From the NCBI GenBank assembly GCA_032622095.1, contig CP136067.1, positions 98,880,707 to 98,944,706 of the forward strand: a stretch of DNA of 64,000 bases, written 5' to 3'. Under the pieces are notes generated by a model. The model was not told where the DNA came from. It ran no database searches and was given only the letters and a program-made list of their open reading frames with translations. Positions 1 to 12,379 of this stretch are shown here, in pieces. The stretch's first letter is position 1. Each line of letters begins with the position of its first letter. A program made the position numbers and the translations under genes. This DNA comes from Siphonodentalium dalli. Its lineage: Eukaryota > Mollusca > Scaphopoda > Gadilida > Siphonodentaliidae.

Positions 1-19
1 AGATATAGATTCTAGATTC

Positions 20-1990
20 GATTTTATTTGTACAATAACAATAAGTATAATTTTACAAATGACATATAATAACAGTTATTGTACATGAGCAGCATGTCCA
101 TAGTTATTCGTCTTCCTGCTGCCCCTAGTATAACACTTACTATACAAAAGATGATGGATGGATTTACGAATATGAACGAACGAAGTATAAATTCTGTTCC
201 AGACTTGAGAAATAGGCGGATGTTGATAAGATTTACAATTATCTATAATTAGCCATAAGGGCAATGTGTTATGTATGCAGGTGTTACCGTCGCCATATAA
301 TTCCTGCTAGGAAGAAATATTACTAAGCAATCAAAGTGACTGGGCGAGATATCCTGGAAGAATTTATATACATGCAGTTTAGGAGCTTCGTATACTATGT
401 GTGCATTTAACTTTGGTGCTGTTGCAACTATAACATGTTTTTAGTGCAATTTACACTATCTTAACAGCTTGATAATATATAATTAGTTAGACTTCTTTTC
501 AAATTATGTCTGTATTTGCAGTCTTTAAATGTTGATCTAGTGCATTCCAAATTTATGGAAAGCGATGTTTTGGGAGTGCTGAAGAAAAACTGGTTCTTGG
601 TGTTTGCATTCTTATGCTATTAGCCCGTCGTGTATTAACATAGTTGAGATATTCGTATGAATTAGTAAACGATCGTTGCGCGTCCAATCATACATAAACA
701 TAGACACATTTACAGTGTGTAGGTCTTGAACTGTTAGTATGCGCTCACGTTTGAAAGGAAGTTCTGTATGGCTTCTGAATTGAGCAATACATAATGTACG
801 GACTGCTTTTTTCTGGAGGGTAAAAATTCGGCTAATTTGGTTGGCATATACCCATACCTGTATGCCATACAATAAGTGGCTATTTACAAAGGAATAGTAA
901 AGTATTTTTCTCGACTTCTTAGGCAGAAAACGTTTGACTTTGTTCAGTGGATAGATAGTGCGGTTGATCTTATTGTGGAATCGATGATACATGATATTCG
1001 AAAGTTAGATTTTCGTCAATTGTGATGCCAAGAAATATAATAGATGTCTCTTGCATTTGACCACCAACTCGGATTATATCGTTGCCATTCAATTTTAATT
1101 TGAAATGTATTTGCTCTTAGAAGGGTTTATTGACGGTCTGTTGCAACAGCACCATTCAAAACATTTTCTCATCTCAGCATTTGCTAATTTTCGCAATCTA
1201 TCGCAGTCATGATCGGATGTATAAAGGGTTGTATCATCCGCGAACGATAGTAGTCGCAAGGATATGGACTGCGGCATGTCGGTGACATAAATCAGAAAAA
1301 TTGTTGGCCCGAGGATTTATCCCTGGGGGACCCCACACGTTACGTTCTTTGTATCTGACTTTGATCCTAGTAATTCCACATATTGTTGCCTTCCCGGCCG
1401 TTAGGTAACTCCTGAACCACTCGTTTGATAACCCTCTGATTCCGTAATGTTCCATTTTTTTCAATAATATATTGTGATTAATGGTATCGAATGCTTTGGA
1501 GAGGTCCAGGAAAATAGCTAATGTTGAGTCCTTAGTTTTTTATCGTTATTTTCGGTCACATAGTTTAGCAGGTGTAATAATGGATGAAATGTTGAGTGTT
1601 TTTTGCCAAATGCCATATTGATTGTCATGTAGAATGTCATGATTTCGAGAGAAATGAAAATAATCATGTTTGCATCAGCTTTTAGAGAAGCTTCGAGAAT
1701 AGGGGGAGAATACTGATTGGTCTGTAATTTTCACTTCGTCATGGGAGCTACTTTTATAAAGAGGAATAACTTTTGCGATTTTCATTTTATCTGGAAATTC
1801 ACCCTGTTTAAAGAACAGATTAAAAATAAACGATAACACACATGCGGTTTCAGTGATGGTAGTTTTCATTAACTTAGATGATATATTATCAACATCGGTG
1901 CTTCTTTTACCAAGAATGTTGTTTGAAACAATGAGCACTTGACTGGTATCAGACTTTTAGGGAGAAAAGTATTTCATTTACATACACCAT
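20..1990 (-). mobile_element. non-LTR retrotransposon, reverse-transcriptase and 3' part, decayed
   Basis: Broken minus-strand frames match a LINE reverse transcriptase in order. 1675-1938 reads FPDKMKIAKVIPLYKSS, 1234-1464 reads [13 protein letters not shown], 1095-1277 reads [14 protein letters not shown] (the FADD polymerase box) and 612-992 reads YYSFVNSHLLYGIQVW. About six frame breaks separate these, so it is inactive. The extreme left end has AATAAAATCGAATCT on the minus strand, similar to the AATAAAAT(ATCCT)n tail at 6.7 kb, and may be the element's 3' end. Likely Jockey/CR1 group. Confidence 0.75.
612..1938 (-). pseudogene. LINE reverse transcriptase remnant
   Basis: Fragments of RT palm and thumb remain, including FADD, but stops and frameshifts interrupt every segment. 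The upstream partner (endonuclease) is at 5.6-6.0 kb on the same strand, cut off by the insertion at 2.0-4.6 kb. No function is expected. Confidence 0.75.
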
Positions 1991-1994
1991 GAGC

Positions 1995-4585
1995 ATTTTC
2001 AGAAATCCCTTCTGTGTATCATATGGTTTTGGCCATATTGATCCCTACTTGTTCAAGCAGTAGGCCTCACGCTGATCGGTGATCTCTCGATTGAAGGGCT
2101 AGAGGTCTCTTTGTCCACATAGGTGGCTAATTACAAACAGAACGTAAATACACGAAATTGTGGTAGTTACTTTAAATCGTGTTCAACAAGGTTGACTAGT
2201 CCACTAGATTGAGGGTCAACACGGATCTAGGCACTTGCTTCGCTATCAAAACGCAACAGGGCGTTCTACGTGCATGGTAAAAGCGAAACATTATAGCACT
2301 ATGTGGCTTGACTACCAATGAAACTCATTAGAGATTTTTTAGGTCGAAAGGGATTTCTTCGACATACATCAGAAAATCCAGATCTAGAAGCAGGGAGCTT
2401 TGCCACCGATAGTTCTGCCAGTTACCTAATTGTGCTCTCTTGTGAACACTAACACGGTTGAATGATTGTAACCATATCTAACCACGTTTTACATTTCGTC
2501 AGAATCTGTTCACACCGGCATTGTGGGGCTTTTATTTATAGAGTTGGAAATTCCGTTTATTTAAAAGTCGGAACTACGCGACCAGTAGGCCAAGTCCAGT
2601 AAAACGGTTCGTTATAGGTGCTGGTTGTTATTGTTATTTTAACGGAATTCTGAGTTGGTCATTCGCGAAACCAATATATTTTATATTCTATAATTAAAAC
2701 CGTGGGTATATAATATATGATCCTCTTTATGGATATTGTAGGAAGGTAAATTTAGCTAAAGCGGTGGGATATCTTGAAAGACAACACATTTCGGTTTGCG
2801 CTATAACTGCTCAATGTTTTAACGTGTTACACAACGTCTGATAAAAAGAGTTCTATCTGGAATATTCACACTATTTTTTCAGAGAACATGCATAGAGTAA
2901 ACATAGTCCTATCGGACTATCGTAAAGTAGTTCCGTTTAATTTGGGATTAATTAACCCTCAGACTGCCGAAACTGCCGACAATAAATTCGCTTGTTCGTG
3001 TCCCCCGAAAATCAAACTTGCCTGTTTAGAGGTGCCATTTTCGTGGCTAATGGTGATAGAATCACAATTTTCAGTCAAGTTCATGGATAAATTACATTAC
3101 ACTTAATCGGCTTATGTCCGCGGCCATAAACCTGCGTTTTGATAACAATTTATTTGAGACAAACTGTTGCGCGGGTATCAGTCGGCGCTTATCGGTTGAA
3201 GTTATTATGATCGTGCAGCCTGCACGTGCAACAAGTGTTCAAATACAACAGAAGAAAAAAATACTATGTCAAATAAATAACGTGATCAATGGACAGACAA
3301 GTTTCATTTCCGTGGGACACGAAAAAGCGAATTTAATGTCGTCAGTTTCGGCAGTCTGAGGGTTTTAATTAATCTCCTTTACGATATCGCGATAGGACTA
3401 TGTTTACTCTATGTTCTCTGAAAAAAAATGGTGTGAATATTCCCGATAGAACTATTTTTATCAGACGTTTTGTAACACATTAAAACATTGAGCAGTTAGC
3501 GCAATTTTCTGGAATTTCGGACTATTTCGTCTATAAAAATACGATGAGCAACTGAAAATGTTTTTCAACATTCTGGAAGGGGTATATGTCCATGGTATAT
3601 ATGTTTAAAATTTCACGCATAAACTATGACAGATAACAAAGTTATAATTAGTTTTGTAGGCCCACCATAAATCCCCTATAATAAACGCATGCCTCCGTAA
3701 GCACATGGCTTTGCTGTGGATACTTTAGTTCCCAGCATGCATCATTCTCGCTATCTGTAAAATGTCTATGAACAATGGCTGTGCCATGCACTCTTAGGTT
3801 TGATCCGCATTTAGAAGCATTCTGGTGTGGCGAATGAGAAACCTGCAGTAATTTATAAGCCGTAGTTCATTGTAATAATTTGAAGAATTACTTATCTTAA
3901 CGGAATTCATGTAACCAATATATTTTATATTATGATTTATATTTATGGCTAATAATATGATCTTGGTGGCGTTACCATTTCTGACTATGGTTTTCTTGTG
4001 TGTTATAGTCGACGGGTGTCAATCTAAGCGCATATCATGTGCATTGGCGGAATTATTGAAGATCCAATCAGCCACCATCTGGCAATGCGCGATCCCACGT
4101 CAAGACATTTTATGGCGCTAATGGTCAGTCTGGCGATAGACTCGGTGGAGTGAAGATGCCAGTGACTACATTTTGTGGTTAATCCACCTGAGATTCCCGC
4201 CATAGGGCGATGTATATTCCTGGCTCAGCTGCTACAGCCTAATAGTGGTTAATCCACCTATGTCTCGCCACAGATATTGAAATTTTTGCTCAGCTGTTAT
4301 CACTTGAGAATGGTCCACATGCGACCATCGCCATAGTGATTGGTTCTGGGATCGGCTGATATTACTAGTTTTTCTTGTCTTTGCTACTGCATATGGTACT
4401 CACAGAATGACCAGCGCCCCTGATGATGACCCGGTCAATAAATAATAGGTCGAAACAATGAATGGAGCCGCCGAATAAAGTGTGTGATATACCACTTTTG
4501 CGGTTAAATGATGGACATCTATAATCATGGAATAGCGATATAGTGAGCCATTCATTGTTGAGCGCCGACCAGAGGTGATGTAACC
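1995..4585. mobile_element. insertion splitting the LINE, with long inverted repeat
   Basis: LINE reading stops at about 4590 and resumes at about 1990. Both junctions carry a similar stretch of about 43 bases (1948-1992 and 4588-4632, including ATTTCATTTACATACAC). The inserted DNA has no convincing coding frame. Its centre forms a large hairpin. The junction repeat is longer than normal target duplications, so partial overlap of two LINE copies is an alternative. Confidence 0.45.
2797..3520. repeat. long inverted repeat (foldback) inside insertion
   Basis: The left arm (about 2797-3033) and right arm (about 3285-3515) are reverse complements with scattered differences, sharing for example CTCAATGTTTTAA, CAGAGAACAT and CAGACTGCCGAAACTG. 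The spacer is about 250 bases. Short frames at 2888-3106 and 3114-3359 lie in the arms and look non-coding. Confidence 0.8.
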
Positions 4586-4589
4586 TGCT

Positions 4590-6030
4590 GTGTCAGACTT
4601 TTTAGGTAGAAAAGGATTTCATTTACATACACTATGAAATATATAGAATGATTTAGAATGTGTATTAGTTAGGTAATCTGTAAACGCTTTGTTTGAATTA
4701 GATGGTACTTCGTCACTAGTTTTCTGTCCTATTTGCGAGAAATAGCCATTAAAAGCTTTAGCAATTTCTATTGGTTTTGAAATAATTTTGTCACCGTGAA
4801 AGATCCGTTTTGGTAATTGTGGAACACTACTTGACAGCTTGATTGCATTTTTCAGGTTGGCCCATGTTTTTCTCATATCCATTTTATTCTCATAGAGGGT
4901 CTTCTCAGAATATAACTGTTTACTTTTTCTTTTCAGCTGACTGTAAATACGACAGTATGATTTGTTTTTTTCGTTATTTAGTTCCGTTGGATTGTTATGT
5001 TTTTTTTACAAGAAGTTTATTTTTTGTTACTGACGAGTTAATCAGGCCCCTTGTCATCCAAGGCTCTCTTCTGATAAACTTTTTTGGAGGTTTGAAGTTA
5101 TGCAACGGGAAAAATTCATTAAATGCCCATATGTAGATGGATAAGAAAATGTCATACGCTTGATTCGCCGAAGAACAATTGTATAAGCATTCAAAGTCTT
5201 GTTGTTGCAGGATATTTTTGAATATAGCGATTTTTTTTTACTCACTATTCTGGTAAGGTTATTATCATGACTCTCGTCTGAGTTATCTACACCACTATTT
5301 ACAGAATAAAACGTTGCGAGATGGTCGGAAACATCAGAGAGTATTATCCCCGCAGTGGCGTGTGATACAAGTTTGTTGGTGTAAATGTGATCGATCAGCG
5401 TTGCTGAATGATTAGTAATTCGTGTCGGGGTAAAAACCCATTCTCAGATATTATATCGATAAAATCACCCGTTTTTGGCATGAGACTTAAAATACAATAG
5501 ATCGATATTGAAATCACCTTATAAATAAGCATCGGTTTCGGTGTCGTTTAAATGTTACACAATTTTTGTAATTTAGGAGGAAAAAATATATATATATGCT
5601 CTCGGTGCAGTTTTTGGTCTATAAATAGAGCCGACAACAAATGGTTTTGATTTTCGTCATGCATCTAGTTCAATAAATAGGGTCTCAATTACATGTGGTA
5701 TGAATATAAACAGATCATGTCGGACCTTATGCGAGAATATAACTTTTATAAAAATCCCGACGCCACTTCGTCCATCATCATTATCGGGTCGCGTATTAGT
5801 CAATAGATTGTGATATCCTGGTAGAGAATAACCTTCTTCAACTCTAAATATTTCTGTCAGTGCTATTGCGTCAATCGAATTTCCAGGGCTATCAATATCG
5901 GCTAAAAGATCTAAAACGGAATCCCAGTTTGCATTTAAGCTGCGACAGTTTAGACCAAGCATAACTAAATTAGCTTTTGATGCTGCCATTTTGTTTTTAA
6001 AAAAGAAAATATACTCAAAATATACGACAT
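4590..6030 (-). mobile_element. same LINE, 5' part with endonuclease
   Basis: Frames on the minus strand at 5657-6001 read MLGLNCRSLNANWDSV, DAIALTEIF and GRSGVGIFI, the N, E and G-V-G-I blocks of APE-type LINE endonucleases. Those at 5054-5245 and 4619-4882 correspond to the linker before the reverse transcriptase (KTWANLKNAIKL, FNGYFSQIGQK). The region between, about 5250-5650, is also LINE but too decayed to read. Confidence 0.7.
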
Positions 6031-6054
6031 CCACAAAGTCCAAGCGGCTGTTTT

Positions 6055-6752
6055 CATGCATGATTGGTATCATATGCGCTTAATAGAATCATTCACCGAC
6101 ATGTTTACCAAACGCAAAAACGGACCAGACACCCGGCAAAAGCACCCACTATTTTTTTTTAAACCAAGAACATCTTGGTCCCAACAACTACCATTCCATT
6201 CTTATCCAACTACATGGAACAACTTGGATAATGAATTTACATCATACCAAACCAGACACACATTCAAACGCCGTGTACATGCCGATTGCATTAAAAAATA
6301 TGCTGCAACAATTAAATGCAACAATCAAAGATGTCCCGACTGTGTGGTAGCTCGTCAATAGTGTAACCTCCCGTACATATATCGCAATCTACAACCTCAC
6401 TCAGCACACTCCTACTCGACTTCCAAAGAACATGACACTGACAAGAAAGAGACAAACCATCGAGTAACCAATAAACGATTTATATATACGTATACCCTCC
6501 ATTATATAATTATATAATCCTATAAATGCAACCATTATGTAATACATAATTTCATAGCCGTGCATTGTACAATAAATCTTGACCGCCTATATATGTTAAC
6601 ATTTATTCATCTCTAAGGGGGTGACAGTAAGACAGTCTAGCCTGACTATGCCACCCCCTCGAATATACATTACAATATTTGTCAAATGTATTATGTATTA
6701 ATTATTATATGTATATTGAAATAAAATATCCTATCCTATCCTATCCTTTCAA
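6055..6752 (+). mobile_element. 5'-truncated LINE 3' end
   Basis: 6056-6361 encodes the typical last part of a LINE RT protein (PTTWNNLDNEF, then TFKRRVHAD). It is followed by a 3' UTR and a tail AAATAAAATATCCTATCC repeated to about 6750. It starts head-to-head against the endonuclease end of the minus-strand LINE, suggesting insertion next to or into that element's 5' end. Confidence 0.75.
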
Positions 6753-8090
6753 TTGGGATGGGCATAGTAATCACATGAATGCCTTATTAGGCTATATGGT
6801 GACATATTGTTGGTTGCGTCGTCCGTAATGTCAATGTGTAATTCGTTAAATATTGATGCAAAGTTGAAAGAGTTATCTCCCTGCATTTCGCCAAGTGTAA
6901 TCTTATCCGCTGTCATATATTCTCGTTATGAAGATGGAGTTATTTCTCTTGCCCTGACTCATAAGGATTTCTCGGTTAATTGATTCAAGAATAGACAGGT
7001 GAACATCATTGATGTTGATGATCTGGATTGTGTGATCTTAGTTGGTACCAGTGGGATCCGCATGAGATATAACGGGCGGCTGCCGACTGGTTACTCAACG
7101 AATTGTGGTATTTCACTAGTCACCTGTGTTGTGAGATAGCAACAACTGATACCGGGTACTAAAATAGATTTAATATATCAAAAATAATGCATTTCAACGC
7201 AACAATAACATTTATAACAACCAATAACGTGTTCACAACCATGATAATAATGAAGTAGGCATGAAATAAAAAGGAAACATATAATATAGATCGGCGTGCA
7301 CAATTAATGGAACTGTAACAAGAATACGCTCATGAATATGGAAGAACGAGGATGGCCAGCATCCAGTCTAATAAAAAATGGACCATATTTTCATATCAAT
7401 CAACTTACGGTCTAGGGACTCCCATAGAAGAAATTATTATTTCAAACGGGAGTAATCTCGCCAATGAAATTACTGGCTTATCGAAGAATGCGATTCTCGA
7501 CCGATCAATTGCTTCCTGCAAAACTATAAATTATTCACGCTTTGGCACTTATTCACAAGCGTCGTCCAAATTGACGGAATGCTGCTAAAGATAAGTATTA
7601 CGGAAAGCGGACGTGATGGCGAAAGCGAGGCCGGACAAATGGAATACTCTCGTAACGCTTTGGAGGAATCGGAAGCAGTATTAGGTGCATGGACATATTC
7701 AGAAACATACTTGCCGAAGGTCAGCGGCCATATAAGCTTAACCCTCTCTTCACTAAATGGCTTCTCCCATTCAGTTGTAAAAGTATCCATTGGAATGACC
7801 TGTTATCAATTTGGAGGGATGTGCGGGATCACGACAGACAGGTAAAAAGATAATAAAGCGCAGACAGATTCAATTTTGTTCGAGTGAAATGTGCAGATAA
7901 CAAGGTCAAGCAACGACCCGTGGTCGTTTCTCAAACTTATTATCTTAAGATTTCATGAGGGAGCTACCCGTCAATGAGTATGTAGTATAAACAGGGTTAT
8001 TCAGAGAGCATTAGAATTCATCATGTGGACCCGAGGCGTCATAATTGAACACAGATGGTTAATTGATGAAATACTTCAGAGAATTGTGAA
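6753..8090. other. no gene; dispersed repeat near 7735-7990
   Basis: No recognisable gene. 7735-7990 is related to 9790-10000, about 10500-10570 and 20920-21130. All carry a CTCCCATTCAGTT-like core followed by a run such as CAGATAATAAGTTCAA, so this is an unclassified interspersed repeat. Frames at 7352-7588 and 7579-7845 do not resemble known proteins. Confidence 0.5.
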
Positions 8091-8099
8091 GCTAATATA

Positions 8100-8640
8100 G
8101 TCCGCGTAATGATTAGTATTGTGATCGTAGTCCATATAATGACTGCCGGAACATAACCATGTAATGATTACCAGTGATAACGTAATCCATATCATGATTG
8201 CTGGTGCTAATATAATCCATGTAATGATTACTAGTGTGACTATAACCATGTAATGATTACTAGTGTGAATATAAACATGTCATGATTACCAGTGTGAATA
8301 TAACCATGCAATGATTACTAATTGTGAAAATAATCCACGTAATGATTACTAGTGTTAATGTAATCATTGTGGTGATTACTAGTGTGAATATAACCATGTG
8401 ATGATTACTAGTGTGAATATAACCATGTATTGGCTCTATTGAGTACTGGTGTGAATATAACCATGTCATGATTACTAATGTTAATATAATCCATGTAATG
8501 TTTACTAATGTTAACATAATTCATGTAATGATTAGTAATGTTAACATAACCCATGTAATGTTTACTAATGTTAACATAATCCATGTAGTGATTACTAATG
8601 TTAATATAATCCATGTAATGATTACTAATGATCCAGTGTG
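8100..8640. repeat. minisatellite, about 30-bp unit
   Basis: About 18 imperfect copies of a unit such as AATGATTACTAGTGTGAATA followed by TAACCATGT. Two subtypes occur: GTGTGAATATAACC to the left and GTTAATATAATCC to the right. Short overlapping frames in both strands are by-products. Confidence 0.9.
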
Positions 8641-8890
8641 GATAAGGGTGCCACCCTACCACCCGAATCCTTAATCCCAGTTAACAAGGAGGGTGAATCT
8701 TTCGTACCATTTAACGGGGATGGGCAAATCCTTAATACTGTTTAACCGAGATTTGTGAATCCTGCTTCTCAGTTAAAAGGAGGGGTTAATCCTTAATACC
8801 AGTTAACAGGAAGGGGGATCCTTAATACCAGTTAACAAGGGGGACGAATCTTAATAACAGTTAACAAAAGGTGGCTGAATCCTGCGTACA
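8640..8890. repeat. second minisatellite, about 30-bp unit, abutting the first
   Basis: About seven copies resembling AATCCTTAATACCAGTTAAC plus AAGGAGGG. The core GTTAAC with GAATCC resembles, on the opposite strand, the 48.9-49.5 kb array (GGATTC...GTTAACTGG), so the two may be related families. Confidence 0.8.
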
Positions 8891-9604
8891 AGTTGAGATA
8901 TGGAATATATATTTAGTAATGTTACTCTAAGTGCATAGTGTTCACACATTTGATGAAGCAGTATCATTAGCTTAAAGTTACTCATCAAGAGATATTGGAC
9001 TAATACATCATACATTTCATCGAAATATATCATTTAGATTGGAAAACAATCAGAATGTGTGTAATGCTGTGTTACAAACGCTGCATACGAACCTGTGTTC
9101 CTGTGAGTCCTGAATACCAGTTATGTTGTGCACATGATAAATGTAACGCTCTTGGTATAACTCTGTCAAAATTACATACTCATTGACGAGTATGTATGAA
9201 TCATGGGTATTAATCTCGGGGACCACATAAACGTTTCCTGTATCCCGCGTACCGAACGTACCGTGACACCTTAACGAATGATAAGCATTAATATTGAAAT
9301 GACATGAACAATAATGTTATGCAAATAAACAAGTAACAAATTTGTCCAGCAAATTGTCCAGCAAATTTGTTTTGTCAACAAAATAAACGGCAATACAATA
9401 ACATTTTATAATGTTTACATGAGTTAATTTATCATATGATACGAATATACACGTAATGATGGTGTGAGCTCAAATTCAATTTGATGCAAGTATTTTGGTA
9501 TACAATTCTACATTTTATGAACCGAAATATTGGGCTTATTTTGATGATTTATAATTATTGTTGAACACTCCGTTATTATATAATAGACGAGCGATATATT
9601 CCAA

Positions 9605-9685
9605 AACAACAAAAAACTCCATATCAGCAAAAGCAACAAAACTCCATATCAGTAAAAGCAACAAAACTCCATATCAGCAAACGGA
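9605..9685. repeat. short tandem repeat, three copies
   Basis: Three copies of a 26-base unit with AACTCCATATCAGCAAAAGC. Confidence 0.85.
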
Positions 9686-9779
9686 AACTTGCCATTACGT
9701 TATTACATTTGACTGAATTCATCCCCAGTATAAATACGGGAATTATTCTTCCAATATATGGTTTAGGACCATCTATATG

Positions 9780-10690
9780 TAACAACAATTAGCCCTTCCT
9801 TTACTAAGTTTCTTTTCCCATTCAGTTATAAATGTATACATTGGAACAGTCTATAATTCAGTTGGCGGGGTCTTCAGTAAAAAATAAGCAGACGACAGAT
9901 AATAAAAGTGCAGAAGTCCTATTTTAGGGAAATGTTCAGATAATAAGTTCAACAAACGACCCGCGTTTGTTAACTGGGTATTTTCCAAGGGATAACTAGT
10001 CGTCAATACGTATTTGGTATCAGTTAAGTTGTTCATTTGTGTACAATTGTGAGCGTTATTGCGTTGAGAAGGATGCCTCATGTTGTGTGAATCTAAATGG
10101 GACCACTGGTGAATCCACACGTGGAAAGACCAAAATCCATTTATTGTTTGACAAATCCAGAATTATTGAGGTGTTGCTACTCCGAACGGCGACAAATCAA
10201 TATAGATCAACGCAAATCAACGCGACGTGTGGTATACTGTCACAGTACATGTGGACATTTGTGAACATGTTAATACCAGTCCTGATTTAGTTAAGATATT
10301 TTGCATTCAACATTAACAATTTAAATACCAAATACTAATTGGCGTTTTAGTTAATCCATACGAAATGCTCAACTTATCTGAACATTTCCTACCAATGACT
10401 GGAATTCCTTCTGCACTTTCTATTGGCTGGTGTCGGTTCATTATACCTTAACATACCTCCGAATGATTAAAGACCATTCCAATTGTATGACTTGAATAAC
10501 CAATTATATCTCCCATTCCGTTATAAAAGTATGCTTTGGTAGGGTCCATTGTTCAGGGGAGTTCAGATAGCAACAGTAGACGACAGGCACAACAAACAGA
10601 CAATGCAAGGGCAGAATGATTGTCATTGTCTCACTACTGGAAAGAATTATGAATAGATAATATTATTCGCGCAATGAACTACTGCCAGCA
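9780..10690. repeat. dispersed repeat copies, no gene
   Basis: 9790-10000 and about 10500-10570 are copies of the family also seen at 7.7 and 20.9 kb. The rest, including frames at 9851-10120 and 10039-10290, shows no protein signature. Confidence 0.5.
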
Positions 10691-10699
10691 GGAATTACG

Positions 10700-11165
10700 G
10701 ATAGCTAATAGTAGTATCATATCACAACAATCTCACCGATATTCAATATGTAATTAATTGAATGTGATACCTATGTAACCAATACATCCTCTCTCAGTCA
10801 TATAACAACAATCTCACATATATTCACTATATAATGCATCGAATGTGATACTGATGTAACAAATACCTCCTATATCTCATACATATCACAATAATCTCAC
10901 ATATATTCACTATATAATGAATTGAATGTGACACAGATGTAACCAACACATATTCTCTCTCATACATATCATTACAATCTCAGATATTCACTATATAATG
11001 AATTGAATGTGAAAATTATGTAACAAATACCTCTGCTCTCTCAGACATATAACAACAATATCACCGACATTCATTATGTAATGAATTGAATGTGATACCT
11101 ATGTAACCAATACATCTTCTATCTCGGACATATCACAACAATCTCATCGATCTTCATGCGTTCCA
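10700..11165. repeat. minisatellite, about 75-85-bp unit
   Basis: About five copies containing CACAACAATCTCACCGATAT, then AATTGAATGTGATACCTATG and TAACCAATACAT. It lies just beyond the 3' end of exon 14b. Confidence 0.85.
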
Positions 11166-11282
11166 CGTGCCAAAAATTTTATATTGCTTTTAATATGAAA
11201 CCTCACGCAGAGAGTACCATGTACTGCTGAGTGTCAACTGATCTCCAATGTCTGGTGCAAACTGCGGGAGAGGATTACATGA

Positions 11283-11904
11283 TCAAACGATCATGCACAA
11301 CAAGACAGTAACTGCGGCAACAACAGATGTGAAAAGGCCTGCCCGGGAGTCACACGCCAAAGAAGTGTTGTTACTCCTGTCGGATGTAGTCCGTGCTGTA
11401 GTCGCCGTTGCGGGTATTGTAGTGGCTGTTGTTCTGGTCGTTTTTCTCGTTGTTGTCGTTTTTGATGTTGTGGACGTTTCCGGTCCATATGTGCATATTC
11501 TGCAACAATACCAGGCGTAGTCTGCACAGAAATGTTCTTGTGCATAACGATATCTACACCAGTTTGGATTATTGTCCACACATGTTTTTGTTGTGGGCGT
11601 GATGGATATGGTCGTGGTCGTCGTAGTTGTCGTGGTTGTTGTCGTTGTTGTAGTTGTTGTTGTCGTCGTTTTAGTTGTTGTTGTTGTTGGTGTGATAGTA
11701 GTAGTCGTAGTTGTAGCTTCCCTGAGATCCCTACACGACTTACAACAGAAATATTCAAGTAAATCGCAAACATCAGAATTTGTATCAGCTGTTGAGCAAT
11801 AGGTTGCACTGTAATCAACGCATTGGCCTGGTGTTGTTGTCATTGTTGTAGTGGTGGTTGTTGTTGTTGTCGTCGTCGTCGTCGTTGTCGTTGTTGTCGT
11901 TGTT

Positions 11905-11975
<71 letters not shown>

Positions 11976-12379
11976 TGTTGTCGTTGTTGTGGTCGTTGTT
12001 GTTGTTGTTGTTGTTGTAGTTGTCGTTGTGGTTGTTGTGGTTGTAGTTGTCGTGGTCGTTGTTGTCGTTGTCGTTGTTGTTGTTGTTGTAGTGGTTGTTG
12101 GTGTGGTGGTGGTAGTAGTAGTCGTAGTCGTTGTTGTAGTTGTAGCTTCCCTGAGATCCCTACAAGACTTACAACAGAAATCTTCATAAAGATCGCAAAC
12201 ATCAGAATTTGTATTTGCCGTTGAGCAGTAGGCTGCATTGTAATCAATGCATGGGGCTGGTGTTGTTGTCATGGTTTCCAGCTTGCTGCATGTACTACAG
12301 CACACGCTGCTATATGTGGCACAAATACTACTGTCGGATGATGCACGACTGCAGTAGTTGGGGAACATGTCAGAACAGC
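11283..12379 (-). CDS. exon 14b: long alternative last exon, four ShK-like domains with poly-Thr mucin linkers
   Basis: The exon begins in phase 1 after ctcatttcag with GCSDMFPNYC, the same opening as exon 14a. It encodes four six-cysteine modules. The second (CIDYNAAYCSTANTNSDVC) and third (CVDYSATYCSTADTNSDVC) are nearly identical. They are separated by about 95 and about 45 residues that are almost pure threonine, predicted to be densely O-glycosylated. The fourth starts CVDNNPNWC and is followed by a Thr/Ser/Arg linker. It ends SLACDSRAGLFTSVVAAVTV and a few more hydrophobic residues, a good GPI-signal candidate. Only about 365 codons are in this exon. It could instead belong to a separate mucin-like gene, but phase and acceptor fit exon 13. 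Confidence 0.7.
11600..12150. repeat. triplet repeat tracts encoding poly-threonine
   Basis: Two blocks of GTN/TAG triplets on the plus strand (ACN threonine codons on the minus strand), including more than 20 consecutive pure tagtag units around 11907-11973. The mixture of all four Thr codons elsewhere implies selection for threonine beyond simple slippage. Such tracts are prone to length polymorphism and assembly collapse. Confidence 0.9.

Noticed and set aside
8260-8674. Overlapping repetitive frames on both strands
   Set aside because: Minisatellite artefacts of the 30-bp repeat.
11823-12247. Poly-valine, poly-cysteine/serine and poly-leucine frames
   Set aside because: They are other-frame readings of the triplet repeats that encode threonine in exon 14b; only that frame contains the cysteine modules.
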